From assembly GCA_051650265.1 (NCBI GenBank), contig JBOFIR010000034.1, forward strand, positions 1-24,680: a stretch of 24,680 bases of DNA, read 5' to 3'. This DNA is from JBOFEH01 sp051650265 (GTDB lineage: Bacteria; Bacillota; Clostridia; Lachnospirales; Cellulosilyticaceae). Below, piece by piece: positions 1 to 7,584 of this stretch; the first letter of the stretch is position 1; the number at the start of each line of letters is the position of its first letter. The notes beneath the pieces were generated by a model. It was given only the letters and a program-made list of their open reading frames with translations, did not search any database and was not told the origin of the DNA. The translations under genes were made by a program, and so were the position numbers.

Positions 1-836
1 TATCTTAATGTTGTAAGATCATCAAATTCTTCTATCATACTCATGACAAGGGCTGATACCATAGCATCGCCTGCCGCTACTGGATACTTTAAATCCACAC
101 CCACATCTACCGATTTGGCATAGTACTCTTTATCCGTATGTACATACAACGCACCTTGTTTACCCACAGAAACCAATACTTTCGGTACCCCTAATCGCTT
201 AGAATGCGCTATAATCTTGTGATAGATCGCCTCAGTCATTTGATTCCAGAATTCTTTAGGCACATAATCTCTATAATTTATTTTAACCATATCTGGCCCT
301 GCTAACACACCTTTTTTCAAAAGTTCACCACGTGCATCTAGAATCACTTTGGCACCCTTCTCTTTGGCAATACAGGTTAATGTATAATAAATATCATCCG
401 GTACCCCTGGTGGCGTACCACCGGTTAAAACAATAATATCATCTTGCTTACACATAATCGTAAAAGATTGAATAAAACGTTCTAAAATCTCCTCCGGTAC
501 ATGAGGTCCTCTTTCATTAATCGTTGTACAAATACCTGTTGCTGTATCAATAAGCTTTGTATTGGTACGTGTATCATGGATGAGTTTAAAAAATTTCGTT
601 TCAATGCCACGCTTCATCAATGTTGTTCTGAACTGATCAGCCCATACTCCCCCTACAAATCCTGTCACAATGCATTTGTGATCAAAATTCTGCAGTACTT
701 TTGCTACATTGATGCCTCTTCCCCCAACTTGATATGAGATTTCTCCTATGGCGTTAATACACCCTACCTCAAAACGATCCACATTTATGGTCTTATCCAT
801 TGCTGGATTAAGTGCCACACAAATAATCTTTCTCAT
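1..836 (-). CDS. 1-phosphofructokinase-family sugar kinase (PfkB/LacC type), C-terminus cut by window edge
   Basis: PfkB-family carbohydrate kinase of the 1-phosphofructokinase/tagatose-6-phosphate kinase branch, which phosphorylates a sugar phosphate with ATP in the cytosol. My translation from the ATG at 834-836 begins MRKIICVALNPAMDKTI, then shows GGRGINVAKVL (about residues 39-49), the sugar-binding signature of this branch, and TGGTPPG near the middle. Near the cut end it has AAGDAMVSAL, matching the family GAGDS anion-hole motif; Asp257 is the expected catalytic base. Family members have about 305-315 residues, so roughly 30 are missing beyond position 1. GAGG lies 7 bases before the ATG. 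The neighbours do not name the substrate; fructose-1-phosphate is the default guess. No fru regulator or PTS gene is in view, although the downstream side lies outside the window. Confidence 0.88.
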   Translation of the reverse strand, partial: MRKIICVALNPAMDKTINVDRFEVGCINAIGEISYQVGGRGINVAKVLQNFDHKCIVTGFVGGVWADQFRTTLMKRGIETKFFKLIHDTRTNTKLIDTATGICTTINERGPHVPEEILERFIQSFTIMCKQDDIIVLTGGTPPGVPDDIYYTLTCIAKEKGAKVILDARGELLKKGVLAGPDMVKINYRDYVPKEFWNQMTEAIYHKIIAHSKRLGVPKVLVSVGKQGALYVHTDKEYYAKSVDVGVDLKYPVAAGDAMVSALVMSMIEEFDDLTTLR

Positions 837-920
837 TTCTATTCCTCTTTTTAGTTGATGTTTTATCATTAATACCATCAAATATTGTTACATATCCCTA
901 CTATATTTTCAAGTAGTTTG

Positions 921-950
921 TTGAAATATGCCCTGTTTTTAAAGTATAAT
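921..950 (+). promoter_or_regulatory. Candidate sigma-A promoter for the PilZ gene
   Basis: TTGAAA (921-926), an 18-base spacer and a perfect TATAAT (945-950). The predicted start near 957 gives a leader of about 125 bases before the PilZ start codon, long for this window and containing the dyads described separately. Confidence 0.55.
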
Positions 951-990
951 GAGATAATAGTAAACTGTAATTCAATGTTATCTTATTATA
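945..990. repeat. 13-bp inverted repeat overlapping the PilZ -10 box
   Basis: Arms 945-957 (TATAATGAGATAA) and 978-990 (TTATCTTATTATA) are complementary except for one G-T position, with a 20-base spacer. The left arm contains the plus-strand -10 box; the right arm carries a TATAAT on the minus strand that could serve the kinase gene. It could be an operator or a weak AU-rich hairpin. There is no T tract suggesting termination. Confidence 0.4.
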
Positions 991-1009
991 CTCATACATT
1001 CGATTGTTC

Positions 1010-1035
1010 AGACATGTCATAAGGGGATCATGTCT
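1010..1035. repeat. 7-bp dyad in the PilZ leader
   Basis: AGACATG (1010-1016) and CATGTCT (1029-1035) are complementary around a 12-base loop containing AAGGGGAT. It lies about 50 bases before the PilZ start codon. It could be a leader hairpin or an operator. I could not match it to a c-di-GMP riboswitch consensus. Confidence 0.35.
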
Positions 1036-1083
1036 TGCGATTACAAATGATAAAAGACAAGAGATTTTGGAGGGGATTTGAAT

Positions 1084-1806
1084 ATGACTTTAAATGAGAC
1101 AAAAAATCTAAAAGTTGCAATTAGCAATAGTATTACACAATATAAAGATATTATTTTCAAAGATCTTAATCTAGCACTGCGCATCAAAGATGGTGAGAAA
1201 CACTACCGTACACATATTCTCAAATGGCATGAAGACGAAATTATCTTTGAGGCGCCACTTTACCAAAGAGATTGGGTTCTATTTCCTATACCCAGCACTC
1301 TAGAAATTACTATTTTTACTAAAAATGCATTATATAGTACAACGCTTGAGCTTTTGGATAAGCGCCGTGTTGGCGAAGCCTTACAATATCGTTCACGTAT
1401 CAGTGCGCCTATAGAAAAAATCCAGCAGCGGGCTCACTTCAGACTTGATGTCATGATGCCACTTGAGTATACACTCATTCCTGATCGGATCAATGATGTC
1501 ACTACACCTCCTGATCAAACAATCTATGCTGCAACGACAACGAATTTAAGCGCTGGTGGGCTGTGCATGGTTTCCAAAAATCAGCTACCGGCTGAGACAG
1601 GTGTTTATATCAAAATTAACTTTTTAGAGCATGTTCTTCAACTAACAGGTATTGTACTTATAGATGGTGAGTCGCTCCCTACTGGCACCTATTCACACCG
1701 TATACGTTTCAATGGACTTGACGCCACTACTGAAAACCTATTAACTAAACTTATTTTCGAAAAACAACGAATGATGCTTGCAAGACCCTTGCAACCACTT
1801 CGTTAA
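1084..1806 (+). CDS. PilZ-domain c-di-GMP receptor, YcgR-like flagellar brake family
   Basis: Cytosolic two-domain protein of about 240 residues. The N-terminal half (about residues 10-105) resembles the YcgR N-terminal domain. The C-terminal half (about 110-235) is a PilZ domain with both c-di-GMP contacts intact: R116-x3-R120 in QQRAHFRLDV, and N154-x-S156-x2-G159 in NLSAGG. Proteins of this type bind c-di-GMP and slow the flagellar motor or adjust envelope synthesis. No flagellar gene is in view, so the target is unknown. I chose the ATG at 1084, about 8 bases after a GGAGGGG at 1069-1075. A TTG at 1078 would add two residues but sits very close to that site. The gene stands alone with its own promoter and converges on pgsA. 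Confidence 0.88.
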   Translation: MTLNETKNLKVAISNSITQYKDIIFKDLNLALRIKDGEKHYRTHILKWHEDEIIFEAPLYQRDWVLFPIPSTLEITIFTKNALYSTTLELLDKRRVGEALQYRSRISAPIEKIQQRAHFRLDVMMPLEYTLIPDRINDVTTPPDQTIYAATTTNLSAGGLCMVSKNQLPAETGVYIKINFLEHVLQLTGIVLIDGESLPTGTYSHRIRFNGLDATTENLLTKLIFEKQRMMLARPLQPLR

Positions 1807-1820
1807 TCTTCCACGTGCAA

Positions 1821-1850
1821 AAGATACCTAGCATTAATGCTAGGTATCTT
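1821..1850. terminator. Bidirectional terminator between the PilZ gene and pgsA
   Basis: A perfect 30-base palindrome: the arm AAGATACCTAGCATT is followed directly by its complement. The plus strand continues with TTTATTATTT and the minus strand with TTTTGC, so it can end both converging transcripts. It overlaps the pgsA stop codon (TAG, 1840-1842). Confidence 0.85.
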
Positions 1851-2397
1851 TATTATTTAAGTACCTTTTAAATTCAGGAATATACATTATAAAAGCAAAT
1901 ACCATAAACACTGCCGAAATGCCAATTAGACTTGTTATTACCCTTTTATCCATCTGTGGGATAGCTACTACAAGAAACATTACGAGATAAAATACAACCG
2001 TCGCTAATTTTCCAAACCACTTAGCCCCCTCAATCTCCACTTTCTTTTTAATTAAGATTCCACTACAAATGACCATGGTTACTTCTTTAATTACAAAAAG
2101 ACTTAATAGCCAAAGCATCCCCTCGATTCGAAGTGCAAGACAAATGGCGACAGTTGCCTGAGTCAACTTGTCAGCAAAAGGATCTAGTACTTTACCTAGC
2201 TCTGTAATCATGTGATATTTTCTAGCAATATAACCATCTAGGAGATCTGTTAATCCTGAAATAAATAAGACCAAAGCAGCCAAATAAAAGGCTTTGTCAG
2301 TATTTGCATTCAGATAAATACAAGCAAATACCGGAACAAGTACGAGACGTATACATGATAAAATGTTTGGCACGTTTAATAAATCTTTAAACTTCAT
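1840..2397 (-). CDS. pgsA: CDP-diacylglycerol--glycerol-3-phosphate 3-phosphatidyltransferase
   Basis: Integral membrane enzyme that makes phosphatidylglycerol phosphate from CDP-diacylglycerol and glycerol-3-phosphate, the committed step to phosphatidylglycerol and cardiolipin. The complete CDP-alcohol phosphotransferase signature is present with exact spacing: D51-x2-D54-G55-x2-A58-R59-x8-G68-x3-D72-x3-D76. Hydrophobic segments at about 14-30, 36-50, 86-104, 127-148 and 153-175 fit the family's six-helix fold, and 185 residues is the normal length. The N-terminal LNVPNILSCIRL is typical of PgsA and argues against phosphatidylserine or cardiolipin synthases. AAGGA precedes the ATG by 8 to 10 bases. 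It is monocistronic by appearance, with its own promoter and a shared terminator. In many Clostridia pgsA sits near rimO or cinA; that is not the case here. Confidence 0.93.
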   Translation of the reverse strand: MKFKDLLNVPNILSCIRLVLVPVFACIYLNANTDKAFYLAALVLFISGLTDLLDGYIARKYHMITELGKVLDPFADKLTQATVAICLALRIEGMLWLLSLFVIKEVTMVICSGILIKKKVEIEGAKWFGKLATVVFYLVMFLVVAIPQMDKRVITSLIGISAVFMVFAFIMYIPEFKRYLNNKDT

Positions 2398-2429
2398 GTT
2401 CCCATCCTTCTCTTCATCATACTTCTTTC

Positions 2430-2458
2430 ATTTTACCAAAATCATAGAAAAAGCACAA
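2430..2458 (-). promoter_or_regulatory. Promoter of pgsA
   Basis: On the minus strand TTGTGC (2453-2458), a 17-base spacer ending in TGG, then TAAAAT (2430-2435): a TGn-extended -10. The predicted start is about 25 bases upstream of the pgsA ATG. Confidence 0.6.
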
Positions 2459-2475
2459 GAATAGGATCAACTTAA

Positions 2476-4440
2476 TCAAGCGTTGATGTTAAGTTCATTC
2501 CATTTCATTAATGACACAGTCGTATCTAAAATAGATTGATATTGTGGCATACTTCCAAATTGCCCCTCAGGATCAAGTGCCATATACCGTTGATACTTCT
2601 TGATACGATCCTCCTCTCTTGCCCAACCATAGTGCTTGAGTCTAAGATCTGATGTTGTTCCTAGAAGCCCTGATATGTTACTAGGCATCCTTCCACAGTG
2701 CTGCGCCGTCTCTGTGAACTGATACTGATAATTTGGTTGATATCGCATCATAAAAGGTCTAAAAGTATGATGTGCACACCATAAGTCATCTTGTCGATAA
2801 TGTGTTTCACTCCAGAAATCATAGAGCCTAAAATTATAGATATCTACATCCCTACTACGAATGAGTTCACGGATGACTTCTTTCGCCCTATCCTCAAATA
2901 TTTCATCTGCATCAAGAAATATTATCCAATCTGGGTTTGTTGCAATAGTTGCATTCCACTGCTGCTTTCTAAGTCTTCTTTCATCCGCAAACTTTGATTC
3001 TTTGTTGACAATTAGCGTAGTAAGCTTATCACCCAAAACTTCTTTACAGATTTCTGCAGTCCTATCCGTACTGCCATCATCAATGATGACTGCATTATCA
3101 ATATATTCCCTAGCTGCTAGGAGTACACGTTGAAGATAACGGCACTCTTCATTTTTGACAATCATTGATAGTGTGAGTTTTGGTACTTCAGCTACTTTTC
3201 GGATCATAGGCCTATTAGAAATAGAAAGTCTCTCGCCACGCTTAAAGTAACTGATTAAATAGGTTCCATCTAATTGTTTCTCAACTTTAGCCTCAGCTAC
3301 TCTTTCTTCATAATAACTCAGTTCCTTTTTATACCCATTGTTGCAGTATTTAATCTGACATAAAACGTTAGATAAATCCCCTTCAAAAGCCATACTTATT
3401 TCTTTGACATTGCATCTATTAATACATTTCTCCTTAACTATCGTTTGATAAAATTTTTGATGCATAAACCATTGAGAATCTGCTTCTCCCGTAGTAAAGT
3501 ACTGTTTAAATTCCTCACTAAGCCCTTCTTCATAATGGTACGTATTTAAGCTATTCACCCCTGCTACAATAAGGTCCATAATATGAGCACCTAGTATTTG
3601 CACATCGCGATTTGGGCATTCTGCCTTAAATCTAGCCACTCCCGCTAGTTCTTCCTGTCGATATATATGATACGCCGGATAGTATGTATCAACAAATAGT
3701 TCAAGCCCAAGCGCTACTGCACGTATACAGAAATGGCGATCCTCTCCCCAAAACGATACATTATAAATATCGTTAAAATTAACACCTTTAAGTAATGCCT
3801 CTCTATCAATCAATGTACATGCACCAAGCCCGCCAACTTGATAGACTCCTGGCTTTCGTAGTTGATCTATAAATTCTTGACTCCAACGCTTCAATTCTTC
3901 TTGCGTTGCAACCTGGTTCGTCTTAAGCCGATAGAAATTATAGGCATCCTGTTGCCATACTTGGGGTAAGTCCTGTTCATTTGGTCCCCACTTGGTCCAA
4001 AAAATATTAGAGACAATATTTTTTTGATCTTTCACCAACTGTTTAAGTGTACTTGGATGGAGCACAATATCCGAATCAATTAAAAAAAGATAATCGTACT
4101 TTTTCTCAATCGCATATTCAATCATGATATTTTTAAATCGAGCTACTTTTTGAATCATTTCTTCATTCCATCGATGTGTATAGTCATCACACTGATATTT
4201 TTCTGTTTCATTTGAATGGATAATCGACACATTTGCATTAAGATTTCTAAATTCCTCAAGAAGTCTACTGGATTCAATCTCATCATTATCATCCACAAAA
4301 TAATACTCTACATTGAATCCATCTTTTTCCATCTCCATTAGCGATACTAAAAACTCTCTCAAAATGTTAAATGTTCTACAAATTGGACTTCCAATTAGTA
4401 CTGTTTTATTATTTGCCTGTTCTATTTCTATTGCACCCAT
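2476..4440 (-). CDS. Tandem glycosyltransferase: two GT-A (family 2-like) domains in one 654-aa protein
   Basis: Cytosolic nucleotide-sugar transferase with two separate GT-A folds. Domain A (about residues 10-275) has VLIGSPICR at its start, YYFVDDND as the nucleotide-binding strand, the metal-binding DSD at 122-124 (YLFLIDSDIVLHP) and FWGEDRHFCIRA as the likely acceptor-side acidic motif. A linker of about 140 residues with several cysteines follows. Domain B (about 420-654) starts LTLSMIVKNEE and has DDGSTD at 454-459 and the metal motif DADE at 510-513 (WIIFLDADEIF). Each domain keeps its key acidic residues, so the protein may add two sugars in sequence. The acceptor is unknown; polysaccharide, protein or surface-layer glycosylation are all possible. 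I moved the start to the ATG at 4440 because AGGAGGG lies 6 bases upstream; an in-frame TTG at 4467 lies upstream of that site. Confidence 0.85.
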   Translation of the reverse strand: MGAIEIEQANNKTVLIGSPICRTFNILREFLVSLMEMEKDGFNVEYYFVDDNDEIESSRLLEEFRNLNANVSIIHSNETEKYQCDDYTHRWNEEMIQKVARFKNIMIEYAIEKKYDYLFLIDSDIVLHPSTLKQLVKDQKNIVSNIFWTKWGPNEQDLPQVWQQDAYNFYRLKTNQVATQEELKRWSQEFIDQLRKPGVYQVGGLGACTLIDREALLKGVNFNDIYNVSFWGEDRHFCIRAVALGLELFVDTYYPAYHIYRQEELAGVARFKAECPNRDVQILGAHIMDLIVAGVNSLNTYHYEEGLSEEFKQYFTTGEADSQWFMHQKFYQTIVKEKCINRCNVKEISMAFEGDLSNVLCQIKYCNNGYKKELSYYEERVAEAKVEKQLDGTYLISYFKRGERLSISNRPMIRKVAEVPKLTLSMIVKNEECRYLQRVLLAAREYIDNAVIIDDGSTDRTAEICKEVLGDKLTTLIVNKESKFADERRLRKQQWNATIATNPDWIIFLDADEIFEDRAKEVIRELIRSRDVDIYNFRLYDFWSETHYRQDDLWCAHHTFRPFMMRYQPNYQYQFTETAQHCGRMPSNISGLLGTTSDLRLKHYGWAREEDRIKKYQRYMALDPEGQFGSMPQYQSILDTTVSLMKWNELNINA

Positions 4441-4598
4441 TAAATCCCTCCTATCTTTACCTATCAATCCCTACTATTATCTTATTCTTATTTCCCAGAA
4501 AACTTCCAGTTTTGCACATCAAATTTAATCCTATTTCTAATCAACTACCTTTATTAAGTTATACCCCTCATTATGTCGTTTATCCATTAAGGACATAA

Positions 4599-4639
4599 CA
4601 AAAAGGAGAAGATTCGCCTCAGCTATCCCCTCCTTTTTG
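4599..4639 (-). terminator. Terminator of the methyltransferase-like gene
   Basis: Arms CAAAAAGGAG (4599-4608) and CTCCTTTTTG (4630-4639) pair over 10 bp around a 21-base loop. On the minus strand the descending arm itself supplies CTCCTTTTTGTT. It contains the stop codon at 4623-4625. The large loop lowers confidence. Confidence 0.55.
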
Positions 4640-5459
4640 CTATAACTTGTATGAGCATATGATATGAAATATTTTGTTGCTCATCAAATGGCCAAATCAG
4701 AATATCCTGATCTACCAATGTTACTTGACCGGTCTCAATCCGTCTCTTAATATCATCTATAGCTTGATATGCCCCTTGTATCACTCCAACTCGCCCTTCA
4801 CGGTGCAACTCACACCCTAGCATAATGTCACTGCTACAATGATTCATCAGCAAAATATTCAGTTTACGAATCAATCCGCTATTCATCTGATCAATATAGT
4901 AGCGTACTCGCTCTTCATCTTTACCTATATTTTGCAAAATCACACTCCAAATCCATTCTAACATAGATAAAAGTTGACTATGCACGCCTACCACTATCAT
5001 TTGTTCACATTCAGGTAACTCTACATGATGATGCCCTGCCTGATGGTAGAATCTTTCTAAATAATCTAATGCAATGTCAGCAAGCTGCTCAATGTCTACC
5101 TTGCCTCTATTTTTTTGAACCTTATCAATCAACACATTAGCATACTCACGGTAAGCTTCTGGTTCAATACCTACTAAATCACAAATGTGCATATGCACTT
5201 TACTACTATGATTTAATTCATAGTAGCGAATAGCCTCCTGCATAGCTCTTTCATCACGATCAATTAGAATAATTTCTCCAAAAGACTCATTTAAACGTCT
5301 TAAATCCAAATCACTACATCGACCTGCACCAATAAGTCCTATTTTTTTCCCTTGACTTTGGTGAATGATTTTATCTGTCAATTTCTCACGATAGGTTGCC
5401 CATTTCTCATATCCATGGCTGATTTGCTGTAATTCAAGTAATCTATCATATACATTCAT
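4623..5459 (-). CDS. Uncharacterised protein with a methyltransferase-like Rossmann fold
   Basis: I do not recognise the specific family. About residues 38-48 read KKIGLIGAGRC, a glycine-rich loop like motif I of class I SAM-dependent methyltransferases (or of NAD-binding folds). Next come SDLDL, the strand IILIDRDE (about 63-70) with an acidic end suited to bind a ribose, and HICDLVG (about 95-101). The C-terminus ILIWPFDEQQNISYHMLIQVIAKRRG resembles the last strands of methyltransferases. The middle (about 105-200) is helical. No signal peptide or membrane segment is seen; 278 residues. AGGCGG precedes the ATG by 8 bases. It lies upstream of the tandem glycosyltransferase on the same strand but a terminator separates them, so a shared role in modifying a surface structure is only a guess. 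An NAD-dependent enzyme is the main alternative. Confidence 0.6.
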   Translation of the reverse strand: MNVYDRLLELQQISHGYEKWATYREKLTDKIIHQSQGKKIGLIGAGRCSDLDLRRLNESFGEIILIDRDERAMQEAIRYYELNHSSKVHMHICDLVGIEPEAYREYANVLIDKVQKNRGKVDIEQLADIALDYLERFYHQAGHHHVELPECEQMIVVGVHSQLLSMLEWIWSVILQNIGKDEERVRYYIDQMNSGLIRKLNILLMNHCSSDIMLGCELHREGRVGVIQGAYQAIDDIKRRIETGQVTLVDQDILIWPFDEQQNISYHMLIQVIAKRRG

Positions 5460-5505
5460 TTCTAATGCCGCCTACCTTTTCTATTATTTTCTTTTGTTTT
5501 CTTTT

Positions 5506-5514
5506 ATTATAACA
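5506..5514 (-). promoter_or_regulatory. Extended -10 element for the methyltransferase-like gene
   Basis: TGTTATAAT on the minus strand, a perfect -10 with a TGn extension, about 47 bases before the ATG at 5459. The -35 position falls inside the preceding terminator hairpin and matches poorly (TGTATG). Confidence 0.5.
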
Positions 5515-5551
5515 AAAGAAAAGGTGCCCATACAGCTCTGTATGCACACCT
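5514..5551 (-). terminator. Terminator of the lipoprotein gene
   Basis: Hairpin 5522-5551: CTGTATG/CATACAG (7 bp) plus an outer AGGTG/CACCT (5 bp) with a 2-base internal mismatch and a 2-base loop that would open further. The minus strand continues TTTTCTTTTG. It starts about 14 bases after the stop codon at 5565. Confidence 0.75.
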
Positions 5552-5564
5552 CTTATAATATTCT

Positions 5565-6551
5565 CTATTTTAAAGTTCCATCAGCTTGCATTTCTGCAAG
5601 AAGTTTTTCTGCTAACATCAGATAATTATCCCATGCTGTATTTCTCTCAGTATACCCTGACTTGCCATAATCACCTGTTGCTTCAATTGCTGGTAAGCCT
5701 GTAAGATCTAATAGATCTTGTGATGCTACAACTTTTTCATTTAAAGCATCCATTTGGATATTAAAACCAATTCTTGATGGTTCATGGTAAATAACACTTT
5801 CGTACTTTGATTGTCTGTAGTGCTGCTTAAGTTTAGGATCTGTAATATCATCTGGACTGTTGGCAAATATCTCATCGTAACGGCATGAAATAATTTTACC
5901 TTCTTCTACAATCACTTTTAATTGGCCTGTTAGTCCATCACCTAATTCTTCCGCAATACTATAGAATTTTTGATTAGAAGGTGCTGTTAATTCCTCTCCA
6001 ATTTGCTCCGCTAGAGGAATCATAGCTTGATAGATACTATTAGATGCACCTGATACAACATCAAATTCACCTGTTATACGTTGTTCTTCAACCATTTGTT
6101 TCTCTACAAGTACAACACTTTGAATCCATGCTGCACCTTTTGCAGCGCCCATATCAAAGTTATATTCTGAATAACGTTTTGGTACATCTTGATAAAACTT
6201 CTTATAGTAATTTGGTCTTGTTAGTTCGTTGAACTCTACCTTAACAATCTGATCACCATTTTTAACGACTTCAAATATCCCAAGATGACCTTGTCTAAAG
6301 CGCTCTTCAATTTTGTAATAATCACCTTTGATGATTCCAAGCTGTGGCTGTGCATCCCAGTCTAGATCTGTTACTGCAGGTGTCTCTGAAGCTGCTGCTA
6401 CTGCATCTGTACTCGCCTCTGTACTTGCTTCAGTCTTTGGCGCATTTCCCGCCTCTTGTGTTCCTTTTTCATTGCTTGTACACCCTACGCTTAAGATCAC
6501 TGTAGTCATCATACTTGCAATAGCCAATTTTTTCATTATTTTTTTACTCAC
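5565..6551 (-). CDS. Lipoprotein with FMN-binding-like domains (Tpp15/PplA-like)
   Basis: Predicted membrane-anchored lipoprotein on the outer face of the cell. Residues 1-24 form a signal peptide ending LSVGC, with Cys24 as the lipidation site. A low-complexity Ala/Thr/Glu/Ser linker follows (about 28-60). Two similar domains come next, at about 70-190 and 205-325. The first ends in DVVSGASNSIYQ (164-175), the position where FMN-binding domains carry SGAT, the threonine that ApbE/FmnB enzymes flavinylate; here it is SGAS, so any flavin would sit on a serine. The second has DGLTGQLKVIVEEGKI, YDEI and ATGDYGKSGYTE, typical of the Tpp15 (COG4939) repeat, without an acceptor motif. Listeria PplA, used in extracellular electron transfer, has a comparable two-domain plan. 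No ndh2, eetA/B or apbE gene is in view. The start is GTG at 6551, 7 bases after GAGG; an ATG at 6536 is the alternative. Confidence 0.75.
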   Translation of the reverse strand: MSKKIMKKLAIASMMTTVILSVGCTSNEKGTQEAGNAPKTEASTEASTDAVAAASETPAVTDLDWDAQPQLGIIKGDYYKIEERFRQGHLGIFEVVKNGDQIVKVEFNELTRPNYYKKFYQDVPKRYSEYNFDMGAAKGAAWIQSVVLVEKQMVEEQRITGEFDVVSGASNSIYQAMIPLAEQIGEELTAPSNQKFYSIAEELGDGLTGQLKVIVEEGKIISCRYDEIFANSPDDITDPKLKQHYRQSKYESVIYHEPSRIGFNIQMDALNEKVVASQDLLDLTGLPAIEATGDYGKSGYTERNTAWDNYLMLAEKLLAEMQADGTLK

Positions 6552-6593
6552 AACATTACCTCACATTATGTATTAAAATCTAGTTCAACTAAT

Positions 6594-6621
6594 ATTTTAC
6601 ATTTTTTCCGACATTTGTCAA
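6594..6621 (-). promoter_or_regulatory. Promoter of the lipoprotein gene
   Basis: A perfect TTGACA (6616-6621) on the minus strand, a 16-base spacer, then TAAAAT (6594-6599). The predicted start is about 36 bases before the GTG. This is the best -35 match seen in the window and suggests strong constitutive expression. Confidence 0.7.
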
Positions 6622-6650
6622 GTTTTTAACATACAACATTGCTTTTAGAT

Positions 6651-6698
6651 GCAAAAAACACCATTTTATAACATGAGCATATGTTATAAAATGGTGTT
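6651..6698 (-). terminator. Terminator of yebC
   Basis: A perfect 18-bp stem, AACACCATTTTATAACAT (6657-6674) with its complement at 6681-6698, and a 6-base loop. On the minus strand it is followed by TTTTTTGC. It lies about 105 bases after the yebC stop codon, leaving a long 3' untranslated region that also has a small dyad, GTCATAA/TTATGAC (6716-6740). Confidence 0.9.
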
Positions 6699-6802
6699 CC
6701 TATTAATTCACACATGTCATAAGTAAAGTAAATTTATGACGTATGTCCTTTCAGTTCTCTCACAAAACCTCTCAAAACATTGTAAATACTATATTTCTAT
6801 TT

Positions 6803-7537
6803 CTATTCCTCTTCACAGTTGTGGTACACTTCTTGTACGTCGTCGTCATCTTCAAAAAGTCCCATCATCTTATCCCATGCTTTGATGTCATCTCCATTTG
6901 TGATTGCTGACGCATAAGTTTGTGGAATCATTGTCACTTCTGAAGAAGCCATCTCAATACCTGCTTCTTCAAGCGCTTTGCATACTTCCCCCAAAGCTTC
7001 TGGCGCTGTCAAAATTGTAAAGCCTTCTTCCTCCGCTTCAAAATCATCCGCTCCTGCTTCAATTGCAAGCATCATCAGTTCATCTTCATCCATATCTGTT
7101 GCATCACGTTCAATGACGATTTGCCCTTTTTTATCAAACATAAAAGATACACAACCGCTTGTTCCCATATTTCCATTACCTTTTGAGAAGGCTGCACGGA
7201 CATTAGCTGCTGTACGGTTTTTGTTATCTGTAAGCGTTTCTACAATAACGGCAATCCCATTTGGACCGTAACCTTCATATGTGATGTACTCGTAGTTAAC
7301 GCCATCACCTTCACCTGCAGCTTTTTTGATACTTCTTTGAATCGTATCATTTGGCATGTTGTTTGACTTTGCTTTACGAATGATATCCGCAAGTCTTGTA
7401 TTTAAAGCTGGATCCGCACCACCATCTTTTACAGCTACAGCAATCTCTCTCCCCATCTTTGTGAAGATCTTGCCTTTTTGCGCATCGTTCTTTGCTTTTT
7501 TATGTTTAATGTTTGCAAACTTTGAATGTCCTGACAT
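6803..7537 (-). CDS. yebC: YebC/PmpR family protein (TACO1-type)
   Basis: Cytosolic three-domain protein, 244 residues, full family length. The family start is unmistakable: MSGHSKFANIKHKKAKNDAQ, followed by KIFTKMGREI and IQRSIKKAAGEG. Later blocks YEGYGPNGIAVIVE (about 83-96), NKNRTAANVRAAF (about 101-113) and GCVSFMFDKKG (about 127-137) are also conserved; the acidic C-terminus ends EEE. Members were first called transcriptional regulators (PmpR). More recent work on YebC and mitochondrial TACO1 points to helping ribosomes through proline-rich stretches. AAGGAGG precedes the ATG by 7 bases. The clostridial ruvC neighbour that often follows yebC is absent. It probably has its own promoter and a strong terminator, so it is likely monocistronic, though read-through from the upstream yigZ is possible because no T-tailed terminator separates them. 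Confidence 0.95.
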   Translation of the reverse strand: MSGHSKFANIKHKKAKNDAQKGKIFTKMGREIAVAVKDGGADPALNTRLADIIRKAKSNNMPNDTIQRSIKKAAGEGDGVNYEYITYEGYGPNGIAVIVETLTDNKNRTAANVRAAFSKGNGNMGTSGCVSFMFDKKGQIVIERDATDMDEDELMMLAIEAGADDFEAEEEGFTILTAPEALGEVCKALEEAGIEMASSEVTMIPQTYASAITNGDDIKAWDKMMGLFEDDDDVQEVYHNCEEE

Positions 7538-7584
7538 CTCTATGCCTCCTTAATTTGGCAATTTATTTTCGTATTTTCTTGTTT

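Noticed and set aside
501..737. Plus-strand open frame inside the sugar kinase gene
   Set aside because: It is antisense to a clearly conserved PfkB-family frame, has no ribosome binding site and a cysteine-rich random-looking product.
951..1083. c-di-GMP (GEMM) riboswitch in the PilZ leader
   Set aside because: The conserved GEMM core bases are not present; only two simple dyads are seen.
1012..6722. Shared 12-base string ACATGTCATAAG at about 1012 and 6712
   Set aside because: A 12-base match between two spots is expected by chance in a window of this size, and the contexts differ.
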